Counted from the stretch's first letter, positions 30,810-42,393 are shown. The stretch is 48,325 nt of DNA from Gracilaria domingensis (GCA_022539475.1 VCMS01000302.1:123932-172256); one strand, 5' to 3'. A program made the numbers and translations. Notes: generated by a model not told the origin, from the sequence alone.

Positions 30810-33800
30810 TTAATTGGTTGCCTGAACTTTCGCAAGGCCTTGCATTTCTCTGGACTCTCTCTGCGGATCCAGATAATACCGCCTGCCAGATATATCTAGA
30901 TATCCGACAACTCTGTGGATGCAATGGGCTATCTCGCTGCTAATGCTGGTGCGTTTTCGATTTTGAACGAAGACTAGGTCCAAGCTTTTGTCATGCACAC
31001 AGCCGTGCTGCCATTTGATATCTACAAAAAACTGCTCGTACTCGCTGCATGGATTTTTCTCCCTGAAGTTCAAAATGAACCTCCAGAATTCTCATGACAT
31101 CGCCATAATAGAGTTCCTTACTCTCAGGGGCGGTTGATTTAGCGGAGGTCGACTTTGAACATTCTGAGAGTCCATTCTCTTCTCCATTAGTCTCCAGCAG
31201 GAATTCAGCTGCCACACAAAACTTTTGACGAGCATTCTGGAGTCTGGCAGCTCTCCTCCGGTAAGCTTCAATGGTCTCGATGCCGAAAGTTTTTCCCATG
31301 CATGAAATAGAAGCCGCGTTGTACTGATTCACTCTGAGAATCTTTGTTCTCTCGCCTTGGAGTGAAAAGTTCGAAACAGAGAACCGATGAACAGCTCCTT
31401 TCTGCGCTTCTGAAAGGATACCCGTCTTTCGAGATCCATTGCACTCAGCAATTGTATCTAGTTCGAAGCAAGTATCGGTGACGCTACTTTGTTCAAATGA
31501 TGAGCTTACTATCATACTAGTGTCATACGTAGTTCTGGGTGCAATACCGTCGTTCATCATGCGAACGCAGAACAGCTTGTGGTTCCTCTGGAAAAGACTT
31601 GAGTGCACATTTCTCTTGGCATGCATCCACCTCCCCATCTCCCCGAGGAGCCTCTCTACCAGGAATTGCGAAGTTACTGGAAGAGGTCCACATTCTCTCA
31701 AAAGTTCTGGAAGATGTAGAATTGCGTGAGTCGAGGGTGTTCAACAATATCCGTGACGCTCAGATTGCCAGAACTTCTTCACGAACCGGATATACAGTTC
31801 TTCTACAACGGTTTTCAACTCCTCTTTGGCTTTCGCCCCACAGTTGTACCCGAAGCACAATTTCACCATTCTCGAAGTGAGTCTCCATATTACAACTATC
31901 TCACGATCAACTTTATACCTGTGCAAGAATGGCAGTAGATAGACCTCCGCCGCTCTTTTCAAGTTTTCTGCTTTGTACTTTCTAAGTTCACCAACACTAA
32001 GAGGTGGCCGACCCCACGAAACTGGTATTCCACATGAAGAGATTTCCATGAATTTCTCAATTCTCTGCACGATATTTGCCGGAATGCAATACGAAGGTAA
32101 CATGGATAGTTTCTCATGATCGGGGTGAACGGCGAAAATCAACTTCATAATGTGCTTTGTCCACCCAAGTAGCACCAGATGCATCACATCGTACGGAAAA
32201 TACTATATCACGTCCAGGGAAAGTTTTCGCAGGCAACAATCAGACTTGGTCCCTGTTTTCTTTACTAACTTTTTCTGGGTTGTATCCGTTTTTCCGCGAT
32301 TTGATAGATTCTTCCACGTCTCGACGATTTCCGTTCGTGAACGACTCTCACCGCATTCCATGTTGATCACATCTCCGACCTTGTATGAAGAACCCCCTTT
32401 TATACTACTGTTCCACATGTTCCTTGGAGTGTTTGGAGTGGAGCATGAATACTTAATTTCTTTCACACGTTCTTTGACTTTCAGACAGAACCTACAGAAA
32501 CGGTTCCCGGTATGGCCGACATATCCTAGCACTTTCGAGGCAGCAGGCCAATCAGCGGTAAAGAAGACGACAAAGGCCTTCAGAACACGCGTTTTTCTGT
32601 CAGAACACACTACTGGTATTCCTCGTTCCAGATCTCTAAGATCCCGCACAATCATGTGCATGAATGTATCGAAGTATTCCGACGAATGTGATCCGAGTAC
32701 AACGGCAAGTATGATGCAGTTATTCGCCCGCGATCTTTCCTTGGCACTAAAGTTTAGAATGGTGCACACAATCGGCCATGTAGAAATAGATTCTCCCTTT
32801 CGAGTCTTCGCACATTCAAATCCGTCCGTGGAAAGCTTGAGAAAGGCGAATATCTCTCCGGATTCTTCGAACCAGGCTGCCATTTTCTCCTTGAACAATC
32901 GTCTGAACATCTGTCCGTGAAAGAAATCATGCTTCTCTTCGTCATCCCAGTGCCCTACGCATGCTTTCTTGGCGTGACAGCACCCCTGTACTATCTCCTG
33001 GAAGAAATAACTAGCACTGCAGAGAGATTTAAGGGCAACGGATGGAGGCATGTACCAAAATCGTGCGCTTCCGGGTCCTTTGAGAGGATTGGAACACACC
33101 AGACATTCTGCTGCCTTCCCGAGTTTGCCAGCTGATACTGCATGACCGACAGGACACATGTTCAAGAGGTACTTTGCGGCTAATGATTGGCGTGCTGCAT
33201 ATGAAACCAGAGTTCTGTATGAGACCTTCGATTTGACAGGCTCAACTACGAGAAGCCTTTCAATTTTTCTCTCTAATATGTTTGACAGTTCTGCGGTGTA
33301 CAAGAAAGCGCTTAGTCTGCGAAACTCGAGAACATTCGGGCTCACTTCCGAATGCCTATCATGATATGGAGAACCCCCAAAACCAGTTGAACAGATCAGA
33401 GACTCCTGAGATCCAAATTGACTGCTATAAAGCGTAAAGGAGTACATGGAACTGTCGGGTTGAGCCGGTGTCAATGAGATATTGCCTTTTTCTTTCTCGA
33501 CACAAGGCAAAGAACTGGGATTTTGAACTGAATTGAGCGGCTGTTCTTCGTCTTCCAACAAAATGCCATTATCTTCGAACTGATTTATGACGTGGTCATC
33601 CGGTAAAACCGCGCTTTCATCCATTTCAGAAGGGTTTTCACCGCCTATCTGGTCGTCCATCACGTCAGATGTTTTTCTTCCACAATATCTTCATTGATAT
33701 TGGCTTGCATCTCAACTTGACTACCTCCTATCTCCCATCTGAATCTTCTCTTCTGACGCGGAGATTGGTGATGTTCCAATTCATCTTCGTTATCAGAGCT

Positions 33801-33896
33801 GTCTGAGTGAGATTGAAACATCTTTGAGGACGCTGTAGTCGTCAGTTCCCATCGCTTCCTTCTCTTTTTGGTGTGAGAAAGCACTTTGTCACTCAT
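30810..33896 (-). pseudogene. CACTA/EnSpm-like tnp2 transposase, broken
   Basis: On the minus strand one frame runs from ATG at 33660 to about 31080. It reads LSTDGFECAK, STWPIVCTILNFSA, CIILAVVLGS, FMHMIVRDLRDLERG, FVVFFTADWPAASKVLGYVG and GNRFCRFC, the tnp2 signature. It continues with FPYDVMHLVLLGWTKHIMK, WGRPPLSVGELRK and HAILHLPELLRECGP. TAG at 32203-32205 and TGA at 31741-31743 interrupt this same frame. Near 31080 it shifts to the frame that ends at 30810 with FFVDIKWQHGCVHD. A frame upstream (33896-33660, KKRRKRWE and acidic Ser runs) may be its disordered N-terminus after another shift. It would move a CACTA-type DNA transposon, but this copy is inactive. Confidence 0.78.
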
Positions 33897-33991
33897 TGCT
33901 TCGTAACTCAGAGGATGCGATAAGAGGTAGCTCTCTCACGCAGATGATGCTGTCAGAAAATTGCAACGAGAGATACCACAACTGCTGAGGT

Positions 33992-34670
33992 TCATGGCAT
34001 AGCTTTTAACAATTCAGGGAGGTACAATTTACTCGGATATACCGCTACGTTTTTCCTAATCACATCAAATAATTCCCAAAAACGTTCTGAGGCAAGATTT
34101 TCAAACTTTGTACTCTTCACTGCGAACCTACTATCCCGAACTTCTCCTCTCCGTGCCCGGCATATCCATGTTTCTCTTCGATCCCCTTTCGGTTGAACTG
34201 GAACGCGAGCCTTTGCCACACATGGTACTTGACCGACGCGATGGACATGTACTCCTCCACCCCATCTTCGCACCCAGCGTCTACCGGAAACTCTGGGACT
34301 GCCCTTCTCCGTTGCGTCTTCCAGGACTTGCATACGGAAAGTGTCTCTGCAGTTTTCAGGCCTTCGAAACGCTTCGAGTTTCACCATATCCCGAGTAAGT
34401 GTTCTCCCTTTTGCATATCTGCCGCGATCACGCTTTTCTCCTTCGACATCTTTTGCGCGGAGATTCTATCTCTTCCCACTTTGTATGGGCTCCCTCCTTC
34501 TCTGACACCTTGCCACCGCGGCTTCTCGTAGTCTGTGAAATCTTCCTCAGCCTCTGTGCATAGTCGTTCACTACGTTTGAATCCTTGAGCACCGACGTTC
34601 TGCCACTTGCAGATAGTTGCGAAGTAGGCATTTCAAAGTTTTTCTCGTTTCCTGCGACGCATGTCTTCAC
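33992..34670 (-). other. Unassigned minus-strand frames upstream of tnp2
   Basis: Two minus-strand frames (34670-34428 and 34387-33992) carry basic sequence and a plausible C-terminus (FENLASERFWELFDVIRKNV). They could be parts of a second gene of the CACTA-like element or of an unrelated protein. No start, splice or domain evidence settles this. Confidence 0.25.
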
Positions 34671-34680
34671 ACAACTGACC

Positions 34681-34723
34681 GTGAGTGTTTCCTGTCATAT
34701 ATATGTGTCATCAATCTCACCAG
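34681..34723 (+). other. Candidate 43-nt 5' UTR intron
   Basis: The stretch begins GTGAGTGTTTCC and ends CAATCTCACCAG, giving a good GT-AG pair. It lies 12 bases before the ATG of the 469-aa gene. It would suggest that gene is transcribed and spliced. Unproven without RNA data. Confidence 0.35.
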
Positions 34724-34735
34724 CTCATCGTTGCA

Positions 34736-36145
34736 ATGACCTCTCGTGTTCTGCAAGGAGCAACTGTCGATAGTCAGCGCTCATTAGCCCAGGAAGTAAC
34801 CGGAAACTCTGGGGAACAATCCTCTATTGTAGCCCCGGGTACTATTGGTGTCCCATCAGCTTCCGAGAAGCGAAAGATGAAGGATTCAGATCGTCCAGGA
34901 GTGCCAACCGGAGCGGCTATTTCTTCACGTTTAGTGTTCAACCGTTTGTATCGCAGACAGATGACCTCTGGGGCCTCGTCTTGCGAGGAGTATCCTGTGT
35001 ATCCGGAGATGGCAAACGCTGCGAAAGATCTTATCAGGCAGTTCATGTACCAGAAGATGAAGCTCAAGCGGGGAGAGCGAACCTTTATGTCGATAAAGAT
35101 TGAGTACGCTTCGCAACTATCGCAGCTCAAGAAGAAAGTGGTGGAAACCTTCCCTATTCTTGCTGCAGCTCAGAACTACTGGATAATCACGGAGTTCATC
35201 AAAGAAACCATTCAGAGAGATTGCAAGGAGAAAGTGGAGGCTTCTAAGAAGGTTGCGAAGAAGAAGAATGAAGTTCGTGGTGAGGGGACCAACGGGAATG
35301 TAGTCGGAGGTGGAGCAGACGGTGCTACTCGTGATCCAAACTCCGGGTCGCACAATTTCAACCACGACAATAGGGATACCGAACGCGCGTTTTTGTGCAA
35401 TGCGGAGAATGTCGATGTTGTTGCACCTGGTGGTGAAAGCGCACGTGCCCCATCTGACCAGAGGAACATGATTGCTGTTGCAAGGTCTGAGGCAGAAGTA
35501 TCTGCTGGCGGCAATGATCATGGTTCTTCTGCACCTAATCGCTGTCGTGATGACGTTGTCGAAAGGAGTAGCGTCTACATGGAGGATGATGACTTGCATG
35601 AGAGAGATAACGCGAAGAGTGCCGGACATAGGAGAGGCTACGGCGTGTCTAACAAGCGAAAGTACCTTGTTCATGATGACGAAGGGGTTGATGGTGACGA
35701 GGGTGATAATGACTCGCATGAGATAGAGAACAGGAGAGGATGCCGTATGCCCAACAACCACAGATACTCCATTCATGGAGATGATGGCGATGATGGCGAT
35801 GAGATTGAGGATGAGAGTGGTGATAACGGGTACATTTCCAAAGCGTTTCAACACAAATCATCTAGGAACGGCAAGAAGAACAGGAAGAAAGTCACTAGAC
35901 AGGCCCGCTGCCGTGCCGAACGTCAACGTGCGGTAGTGGATGATGTCGACATGTCCGATGAGACAGAAGAATCGGAGCAGAGCAGCTCATCCCATTACAG
36001 TCAGCCCGCCAACAAACGTAGAATGGTTGGCAAATCCCGCTCCACCCGCAAGAGTGGTCGCCGTCAAGTTCCGAAGGTGAAAAATGTGAAGCATGCGAAG
36101 AACAACCGCTCTGGTTTCCGCGCCCCGCGTTCCTTAAACCATTAA
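34736..36145 (+). CDS. Intact 469-aa nuclear-like protein of unknown function
   Basis: The ATG at 34736 (MTSRVLQGATVDSQRS) opens an undamaged frame to TAA at 36145. Residues about 80-165 are the only ordered-looking part: helices with YPEMANAAKDLIRQFMYQ, KLKRGERTFMSIKIEYASQL and NYWIITEFIKETIQRDCKEK, followed by KKVAKKKNE. The C-terminal half alternates acidic runs (DDEGVDGDEGDND, DDGDDGDEIEDE) with two copies of a module built on RRG-Y/C-x-V/M-x-N-x-R/H-x-Y. It ends in a very basic tail (SRSTRKSGRRQVPKVKNVKH). This suits a nuclear DNA- or histone-binding protein. It lies beside the tnp2 relic in opposite orientation and could be a transposon accessory protein. No family recognised. Confidence 0.6.
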   Translation: MTSRVLQGATVDSQRSLAQEVTGNSGEQSSIVAPGTIGVPSASEKRKMKDSDRPGVPTGAAISSRLVFNRLYRRQMTSGASSCEEYPVYPEMANAAKDLIRQFMYQKMKLKRGERTFMSIKIEYASQLSQLKKKVVETFPILAAAQNYWIITEFIKETIQRDCKEKVEASKKVAKKKNEVRGEGTNGNVVGGGADGATRDPNSGSHNFNHDNRDTERAFLCNAENVDVVAPGGESARAPSDQRNMIAVARSEAEVSAGGNDHGSSAPNRCRDDVVERSSVYMEDDDLHERDNAKSAGHRRGYGVSNKRKYLVHDDEGVDGDEGDNDSHEIENRRGCRMPNNHRYSIHGDDGDDGDEIEDESGDNGYISKAFQHKSSRNGKKNRKKVTRQARCRAERQRAVVDDVDMSDETEESEQSSSSHYSQPANKRRMVGKSRSTRKSGRRQVPKVKNVKHAKNNRSGFRAPRSLNH

Positions 36146-36950
36146 TATGTTATCGTGCCTCAGTACTCACGCAACCTTGGCTATCATTTGGAAGTGGACC
36201 CTCAATCTCCCTAAGGTATGTATTGCTAGTTGTTTTGCACTCCTTGCAGCCCCTGCGCATGGAAACGTTGTCTCTAACCAATTGACTTGTCATTTACGTG
36301 CAATAGACTCTGAATGTGTCAGTTCTACACCGTCAGTGTCAATGGCTTGGGTTCCTGTCCCTTCTATTCTTCTTGCGCTTTTCATTTTCTGTCTTTGTTT
36401 CTTGCTCTATGCGACGCAGTGGTTCACTGCACGTTCAGATCTTTTCATGACTGTGATCGACACATGAGGTTGTGGTACCCATTGATGGCCACGGGTGTCA
36501 TCACGTAGATACCTATGTTCTCAGTTGACTGTTTCAGTTATTTCTCACCTTGCGCCAAGTGTTGCTTGTGAATGGGGTTTTATGGTCCTCTTGGTGGCCA
36601 GAGTGGTCGCTTTGACCATCATCACTCCTATTCAGAGCAGCATATCTGTGATATATGGGACGATTGAAAGCCAAACTTGCCCTGTCCGCGATCCACAGTG
36701 GTTCCATATACGAGCGAGTTTTGCTCAAAGCCGGTCTACATTTAGAGCTGTCTTCAAGCCACGACGGCTCCTTCTGGACATTTCTGTTTACATTTGAGCT
36801 CTAATTGGAGCTGTACCAGACTAGTTTGTATGCAGCTTTAGCTATGGGTTTGTACCAAATACGAATATGTTAAAGATGAATTCTGATCACTGTCCGTACA
36901 TAAGGCGTCAGCTTATGAATATCTTTCGTTCACCCAAGACTGCACTGCTT
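36146..36950. other. 3' flank of the 469-aa gene, no further gene
   Basis: A possible 34-nt intron (GTATGTATTGCTAG to CTCCTTGCAG) lies at 36216-36249 in what would be the 3' UTR. The remaining frames are short. Around 36780-36830 there is AT-rich sequence with no structure I can name, and copy B of the repeat begins at 36951. Confidence 0.4.
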
Positions 36951-36967
36951 TCGTCTGTCTCTTGCAG

Positions 36968-37252
36968 ATGCTAGTTTTTGGCGAGGGTCGTCCAGAAAGT
37001 GGCAAGGGTCGTCCAGTAAATTTTTTGAAAAAATATCGAGATCAATTATTTCAAAATTTGAAGATAATTGCTTGGGTCGTCCAGAATCGCTGTGCAGTAA
37101 ATACTGGTGGGTTTTCCACTCGTGCTAGTTCTTTAGTCGAGGGCTACCTGAACGGTATTTCGCGAAGTCTAGGTTCAGTTTCCATTAAGGTGCACATTAC
37201 ACGATACCTTCTGCGGAATGATACCCTGCAACGCATGGAATACTGCTGCTAG
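36968..37252 (+). CDS. 94-aa ORF of unknown function (copy B)
   Basis: Same length and nearly the same sequence as the frame at 6346-6630, starting MLVFGEGRPESGKGRPVNFL and ending MEYCC. Only two base differences separate the copies over 285 bases, one of them silent. That closeness, compared with the rest of the repeat, could mean gene conversion, recent exchange or selection. No domain recognised. Confidence 0.35.
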   Translation: MLVFGEGRPESGKGRPVNFLKKYRDQLFQNLKIIAWVVQNRCAVNTGGFSTRASSLVEGYLNGISRSLGSVSIKVHITRYLLRNDTLQRMEYCC

Positions 37253-37449
37253 TACAGATGATGTCCATTATGAAATCATACTGTTTTATTCGTATCTATT
37301 CTTCTATCGACCGCTTTTGCTAACCACTACTTCGCTATATTGCATGTACCATTTCCCCATGATGAAGCGGGTGTAGGCGCAATCTGCGGTAGATGCCGCA
37401 GAGGGCACCTGCACCAAATTGCAGTATCGGTAGAACACATACGCACTCC

Positions 37450-37535
37450 GAGAGGATGAGGCGCGAAGCGCCTCATCCTCTCCGTTCCTCATGTAGGGAA
37501 CCATACCCAGATGCATGGTTCCCTACTTGAGGAAC
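37450..37535. repeat. Two adjacent hairpins (copy B)
   Basis: 37450-37482 is a perfect inverted repeat of 15-base arms around GAA. 37484-37535 is a longer one with arms of about 23 bases and a few mismatches. They correspond to 6828-6913, where the first centre is TTC. Confidence 0.9.
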
Positions 37536-37574
37536 CTGCACCTGTAACTCGTGAGCTACGTACGCATCAAAAGT

Positions 37575-38397
37575 CATTTACCTGTATGCGCAAGCAGAAA
37601 GTATCCATAAGTTAGTCAATGCTCCGTTGGATAAATTTGAAATGCGATGGAACGTACCATTGATAAACTAAAACAGAAACGTTGCGCTAGAAAATTCGAG
37701 GGACCTAGTAAGCCGCAATAGGAAGAAGAAGAAGGAAAGGGATCGGTTAGATTACCAGCAATCCATTCATCGTAAAACGCGAAAGGTGTCGAAGCGAGAA
37801 CTCCCGAGCAACGACACCAAGAATGCCCATGCAGCAAACATACCGCAATTCCCCCTAAAAACGTGCACCTGCAACTTGTGAGCAACGTCCGCATCAAAAG
37901 TCATTTACCTGTATACGTAAGCAGAAAGTATCCATAAGTTAGTCAATGCTCCATTGGATACATTTGAAATGCGATGGAACGTACCATTGATAGTGCAAAA
38001 CAGAAACGTTGCGCTAGAAAAGTCGACGGACCTAGTAAATCGCAAAAGGAAGAAGAAGAAGAAAAGGGATCGGTTAGATTACCAGCAATCCATTCATCGT
38101 AAAACGCGAAAGGTGTCGAAGCGAGAACTCACAAGCAACGACACCAAGAATGCCCATGCAGTAAACATACCGCAAGATGCGATAAACGAGAATGCAGCCT
38201 ATGTCCCAACCAAGTACCAGAATCGCCTATCCCGAACAATGAGGCAGGTAAACGACCAATTCCATTTCCTCTTTCAAGATCAAGTTAGTCAATGCTCCGT
38301 TGGATACATTTGAAATGCGATGGAACGTACCATTGATAAAGCAAAACAGAAACGATGCGCTAGAGAAGTCGAGGGACCTAGTAACTCGCGAAAGTAA
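37575..38397 (+). repeat. Tandem repeat corresponding to the 373-bp array (copy B)
   Basis: Units begin at 37575 and 37902 (327 bases apart), with a partial unit at about 38283. The first unit is cut after CATACCGCAA and followed by a second copy of the sequence that precedes the array (CACCTGCAAC...CGTCCGCATC). The array therefore grew or was edited by a duplication that included its left flank, unlike copy A. Confidence 0.85.
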
Positions 38398-38670
38398 CCC
38401 AAAGCTTATTTCCTGCCATGTACATGTCGCAGAGCGCGAAGAGACGTGGTGAGGATTGGTTAGTTTAGAACAAAGATACGTAGAAGAATATGGAAGCACG
38501 TACGAAAAGATTGCACGGAAAGACTGCACGGAATACATCCGTGAGATACGGATGATGTCCGCTTTATGGAGGCGTCCATTAGGCGGACATGAAGCGTACC
38601 TCATTCTCTTCCCCGCACTCTACTTCGTAGCGAGTGCGAGGGCGGAGAAAGGTACGACGGAGCGCCGCTC

Positions 38671-38745
38671 GTGATCCGTGCCATCCACATCCTCGCGTTC
38701 TACTCCGGCGGAGTAGAACGCGAGGATGTGGATGGCACGGATCAC
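38671..38745. repeat. Perfect 75-bp palindrome (copy B)
   Basis: Two exactly complementary 36-base arms (GTGATCCGTGCCATCCACAT... and its complement) surround GGC. The copy A equivalent at 8109-8183 has the same length but about eight arm mismatches. Confidence 0.97.
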
Positions 38746-39077
38746 GACGGTAACGATAGGTCGGACGGCGGAGGCGCGGCGGCGGCGGCGGAGGGAAGAG
38801 ATTTATTTTTCTGTGCGAGATTGGACAGGTGTACAGCGTACAACGTTGCGAAACCTCAGGTTTATAACCAGTGGTAGATAATACGAGAAGTACACCCTTG
38901 TGTTGAGGTCGACGTGTACCTACGTTCCTTTTTGAACGAAAGCACGTGATTTAAACTCAAATTATATTCTCCATTCTCAGCTTGACGTCGATCTTGACTG
39001 TCGCCTGACCTCCTTCTCCCCTCCAATGACCTTCTTTTGCCGTCTTTGTCGTCGTTACTCCTTCATTTCTTCTTCCC

Positions 39078-41221
39078 ATGATCTACTACTGTACACATAA
39101 GAAGCGTGGGTGCCCGTTCGTTACTCGCCGAGGAGTGCTATCTCTTCAACAGCATGTTAACCGTTGCCCGTTTCGTCTGAAAGCAGCGCTGGAAGATGAA
39201 AATAGGCGGCCCATTCGGAGAAGCAAGCGTCTCAAGCTTTCCGCGCCCGCGCCCGCATCTTCCGAAACGGTCACTGCCCCTTGTCGCCTTCCCGAGCCTC
39301 CGGTGTCCGAGGACATCGTCGACCCCACTCCGTGCGCCCCTCTCATTCCGGACACTTCGCATTGTGTTTCTCCTTCCCCGGGTCCCGCGGCATTAGAGCG
39401 AGAACACGGAAGCAGTCCACGCCCAGTGCCTTCTGAGGAGGCCCTCGGTGATTTGCATATGGATTATCTCACGGTTTGTCTGGCTTCAGTAGCTTCCAAC
39501 CTTGGTCATCGTGAAGCAGACGAGCTAATTGGGCTACTTCGGGACCCGCGATTCTCGCAAAAGCGATTCAACGAGACCATAACAAGTTCTAAGCGCTGTA
39601 CAGAACTGAAGAACGCCATTTTCGAACGATACGCCTCAAAAGACGGTTTCAATCGAAGAACTGTCTCGCCAGAAGGATGTAAGTTCAGCGCCACCCTCTA
39701 CACGAGAGACCCCCGTTCAGACACTTGTGAAACAGCTCCAGTTGGCTAACAACGAAAACACATTCTTCCACCCTATACCTCAGACCCACTCCACGAAAAT
39801 ATCTCACCCCATGTCCGGCTCTCTCGCAAGAGACGCCACCTCGAAACTTAAGGAAATGGTCATGGGCTCTTTGGATAGTAGAATAGTGTGGTACTCCCAA
39901 GAAATAAGTTACAGTGAATCTTTCGTAGGTATTCTGCATGTATACACCGATAAGTCTTCAACAACTCTAAAGCAAACATCGGTTACCGCCTGTACTCTTC
40001 ACCTCATATTTCTCAACTTCTCCGACGAGCTACGCCGTAAGCGCATCCGTGATGACCTCACAGTAGTGGCATACTTTCCTACAACACTGGTACAGGTTTT
40101 CGCATCTGAAGCAGACGCAATGCCATTCGTTTCTAGCAAGTCTCTACGCGATTCCAGGATGCACATCCTTCAAGAATCTCTTCGTCAAGTCCTGTAGCAA
40201 ATTATACATCTAATGCAGAAAGGTTTTCAGTTCATCGGCGAAGACGCAGTATATCGAGTGTGCCATCCTCAGCAAGTTTTTGTGCCGATATTCTGAGGCT
40301 AAGTACATTCTGTCTACTCTTCATAGGAGCCAAACGGAAAGCCCTTGTCATAGATGCAAAGCCCCTCCCTCATCTTTAGGCGGTAATGTTCTTACGTCAT
40401 TCACTGGACTCTCCCAAAACCACACTAAAAGCGTCAGAAAGACATACTCAGTTATTCTCGAATATGCAAAGAAAGGCGAAGGAGAAACAAACTTACGTCG
40501 TACACGGGAGACGAGATCCAAGTCGGATATTTTCATGCGTTCCAATTCCATATCTCTCATTCTCTCGTCCATCAAAATCGCCTTGACCGTAAGATTCATC
40601 CAGGGGTTATTTCTATGCAGTCTGTTCGAAACAAGGAGAGCTCGCTTCGAACAGTTACGCAACTTGCATCTCGGCATATTGAAACTGATTAATATTCCAG
40701 AAATCGAGAGACTGTAGTCAGAGACCCTAAGCACTGCAATAGAATCATCATGTTTCTATTGCAGTGCTTAGAGCGGATGATCCGCGTCACGTTCATTTCG
40801 AACGATACGTACTCAAATCCAGAACTTTACAAACGCAAATCTATCTTCCATGCAATGCAACTTTTCTGTCAGAAGTTTGCCTTTAGATTTGTCCACGACG
40901 AAGAAAGGCAGGTTACTGAATGGAACCTTCACCAAGGCAGATCTCCTTTGAATGATGGAGGCCAAAGCATACAAAGACATTGACATATTTTTCCTTTTAT
41001 GATGGAATTCTTTGAAATCTGATGGGGAGCGCAGGACACGGCCCCAATCAGAAAAATTTTCTCTCAGTACTCGGACGTTGCTTGGAATAATTATAGGTGC
41101 ATTAGTGGGCCATGATGTAATGAAAGCTCTATTTCGTCTCTTCGGTGGCAGATTGAAGCCTCCAAATGCTGCTCGACAACGTAGTCGGCAGCAATTCATA
41201 GCTCTGGAAGTGGAACTCTGA
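39078..41221 (+). pseudogene. Plavaka-like DDE transposase relic (copy B)
   Basis: The frame starts at ATG 39078 (MIYYCTHKKRGCPF) and follows copy A closely until a +1 insertion in a C-run near 39713 shifts it. A second frame (39727-40197) then carries QVYTDK-like VYTDKSSTTLKQTSV and HLIFLNFSDELRRKR. After the stop at 40195-40197 a third frame (40280-40717) has CHRCKAPPSSLGG and EYAKKGEGETN, agreeing with the Cys/His block expected later in Plavaka-type transposases. Further short matches run to about 41221. Non-functional. Confidence 0.5.
40727..40771. repeat. 45-bp fold-back present only in copy B
   Basis: CTAAGCACTGCAATAGAA is followed after nine bases by its exact reverse complement. Copy A at the same place (about 10160) has only the first arm, with two base differences. 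The second arm plus about 14 bases is extra in B. Confidence 0.92.
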
Positions 41222-42393
41222 AGTTTTATAACGGCTCTTAACAGAAGAAGAACTAACACCTTTGGCAGCATTTTACCCTATCTCCACAACACGCCGATTT
41301 ATATCTTCTCTTGTATTGTTGCTGACAGGCCTTGTTACCGAGAGGCGAAGCGATAGGAGTTCAATATTGGAACTATTGTCATGTGCTACAAGCCCAAGCA
41401 TGCCGGGCTGAAGGGTTTTCATAACTACCATATGTTTTGCTTTCAACTACCACTCTGGTTGCGTTTTTCTTCCATAGATTTTTATACTGAATGAATTTAG
41501 CATATAGGAGCTGCTACAGCCCCCGTTCTCTAAACCTGTGAGGATCATGTAGTAGTTAGCTGATCAAAACTCCATTTGGTTCTTTTAGTGTTCCGCAGAG
41601 AAATCCACTACCACTATAATTCAGGGATTCTATGATCGTTGAAGGCCTTCTTTGCTGTTTACCAGCCCGTCAGAACGAACCAATTAAATTTCGATATTAG
41701 CGTAAAAAGCCAGAGCCGATGGGCTCATGCTAGACGATATTACCTCATCTACATCATCGGTGAATTTGTATCTTCACCGAAAACAAGAGTGGCGAGTATT
41801 TTAAGTAGCTACCTACTGTCATCACTCTGTTTGTCTGCAGCTCATCCCGGCGCATTACCACTTTCGTGCGTGAGAGTGTTGAGGCGCTTTCGTAGTTCGT
41901 CACCGTGCTGCTCTGAGCAGTGTAAATAGTGTAGTTTGTCAATAAGTACACAACTTGTAGCAAACACATGGTCGTGAGTTTTTTTTACTAGATGAGCATC
42001 ATTTGGATACGAAAACTAGTTGAGTCTTGTCTAATGAATGTATATTGTGCTTGCAACAAAAAACTGTGAGTAATGCATCAAACTGTGTTTTGGGAGGTTT
42101 GGAAACGCTGCAAAACGGTTTAAAAATTTGTCTGTGAACAGGTGGTTGTAGTGGATTTAGACTTATGCGAGTAATCACTGCGCTCTCGAATTGTGCTTTT
42201 TAAGAGCTTATAATACTCGAGATATACTCTCATTGATGTATAGCCGGCGTTGTATATACAGCTCTTTTACCTCCCGCCAATCCACGTGGCCAGCAGCGTT
42301 CACGTGTTGGCGGGCAGGTGCACCGTAATGAGTGCGGGAAGTGTGGAGGAAGGTGTTTTGGGAGGTCTCTGCATGGTGCCAAAATATGGCCAG
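41222..42393. other. Unrecognised part of repeat copy B
   Basis: AT-richer, short frames only. It aligns with 10600-11778 but with many substitutions and small indels, which is the most diverged part of the repeat pair. No gene supported. Confidence 0.4.

Noticed and set aside
32150..32920. 256-codon plus-strand ORF opposite the tnp2 transposase
   Set aside because: Antisense to well-conserved tnp2 motifs; no domain of its own.
35117..35854. 245-codon minus-strand ORF opposite the 469-aa gene
   Set aside because: It mirrors the acidic and repeated codons of the plus-strand protein and gives an implausible Ile/Met/Thr-rich product.
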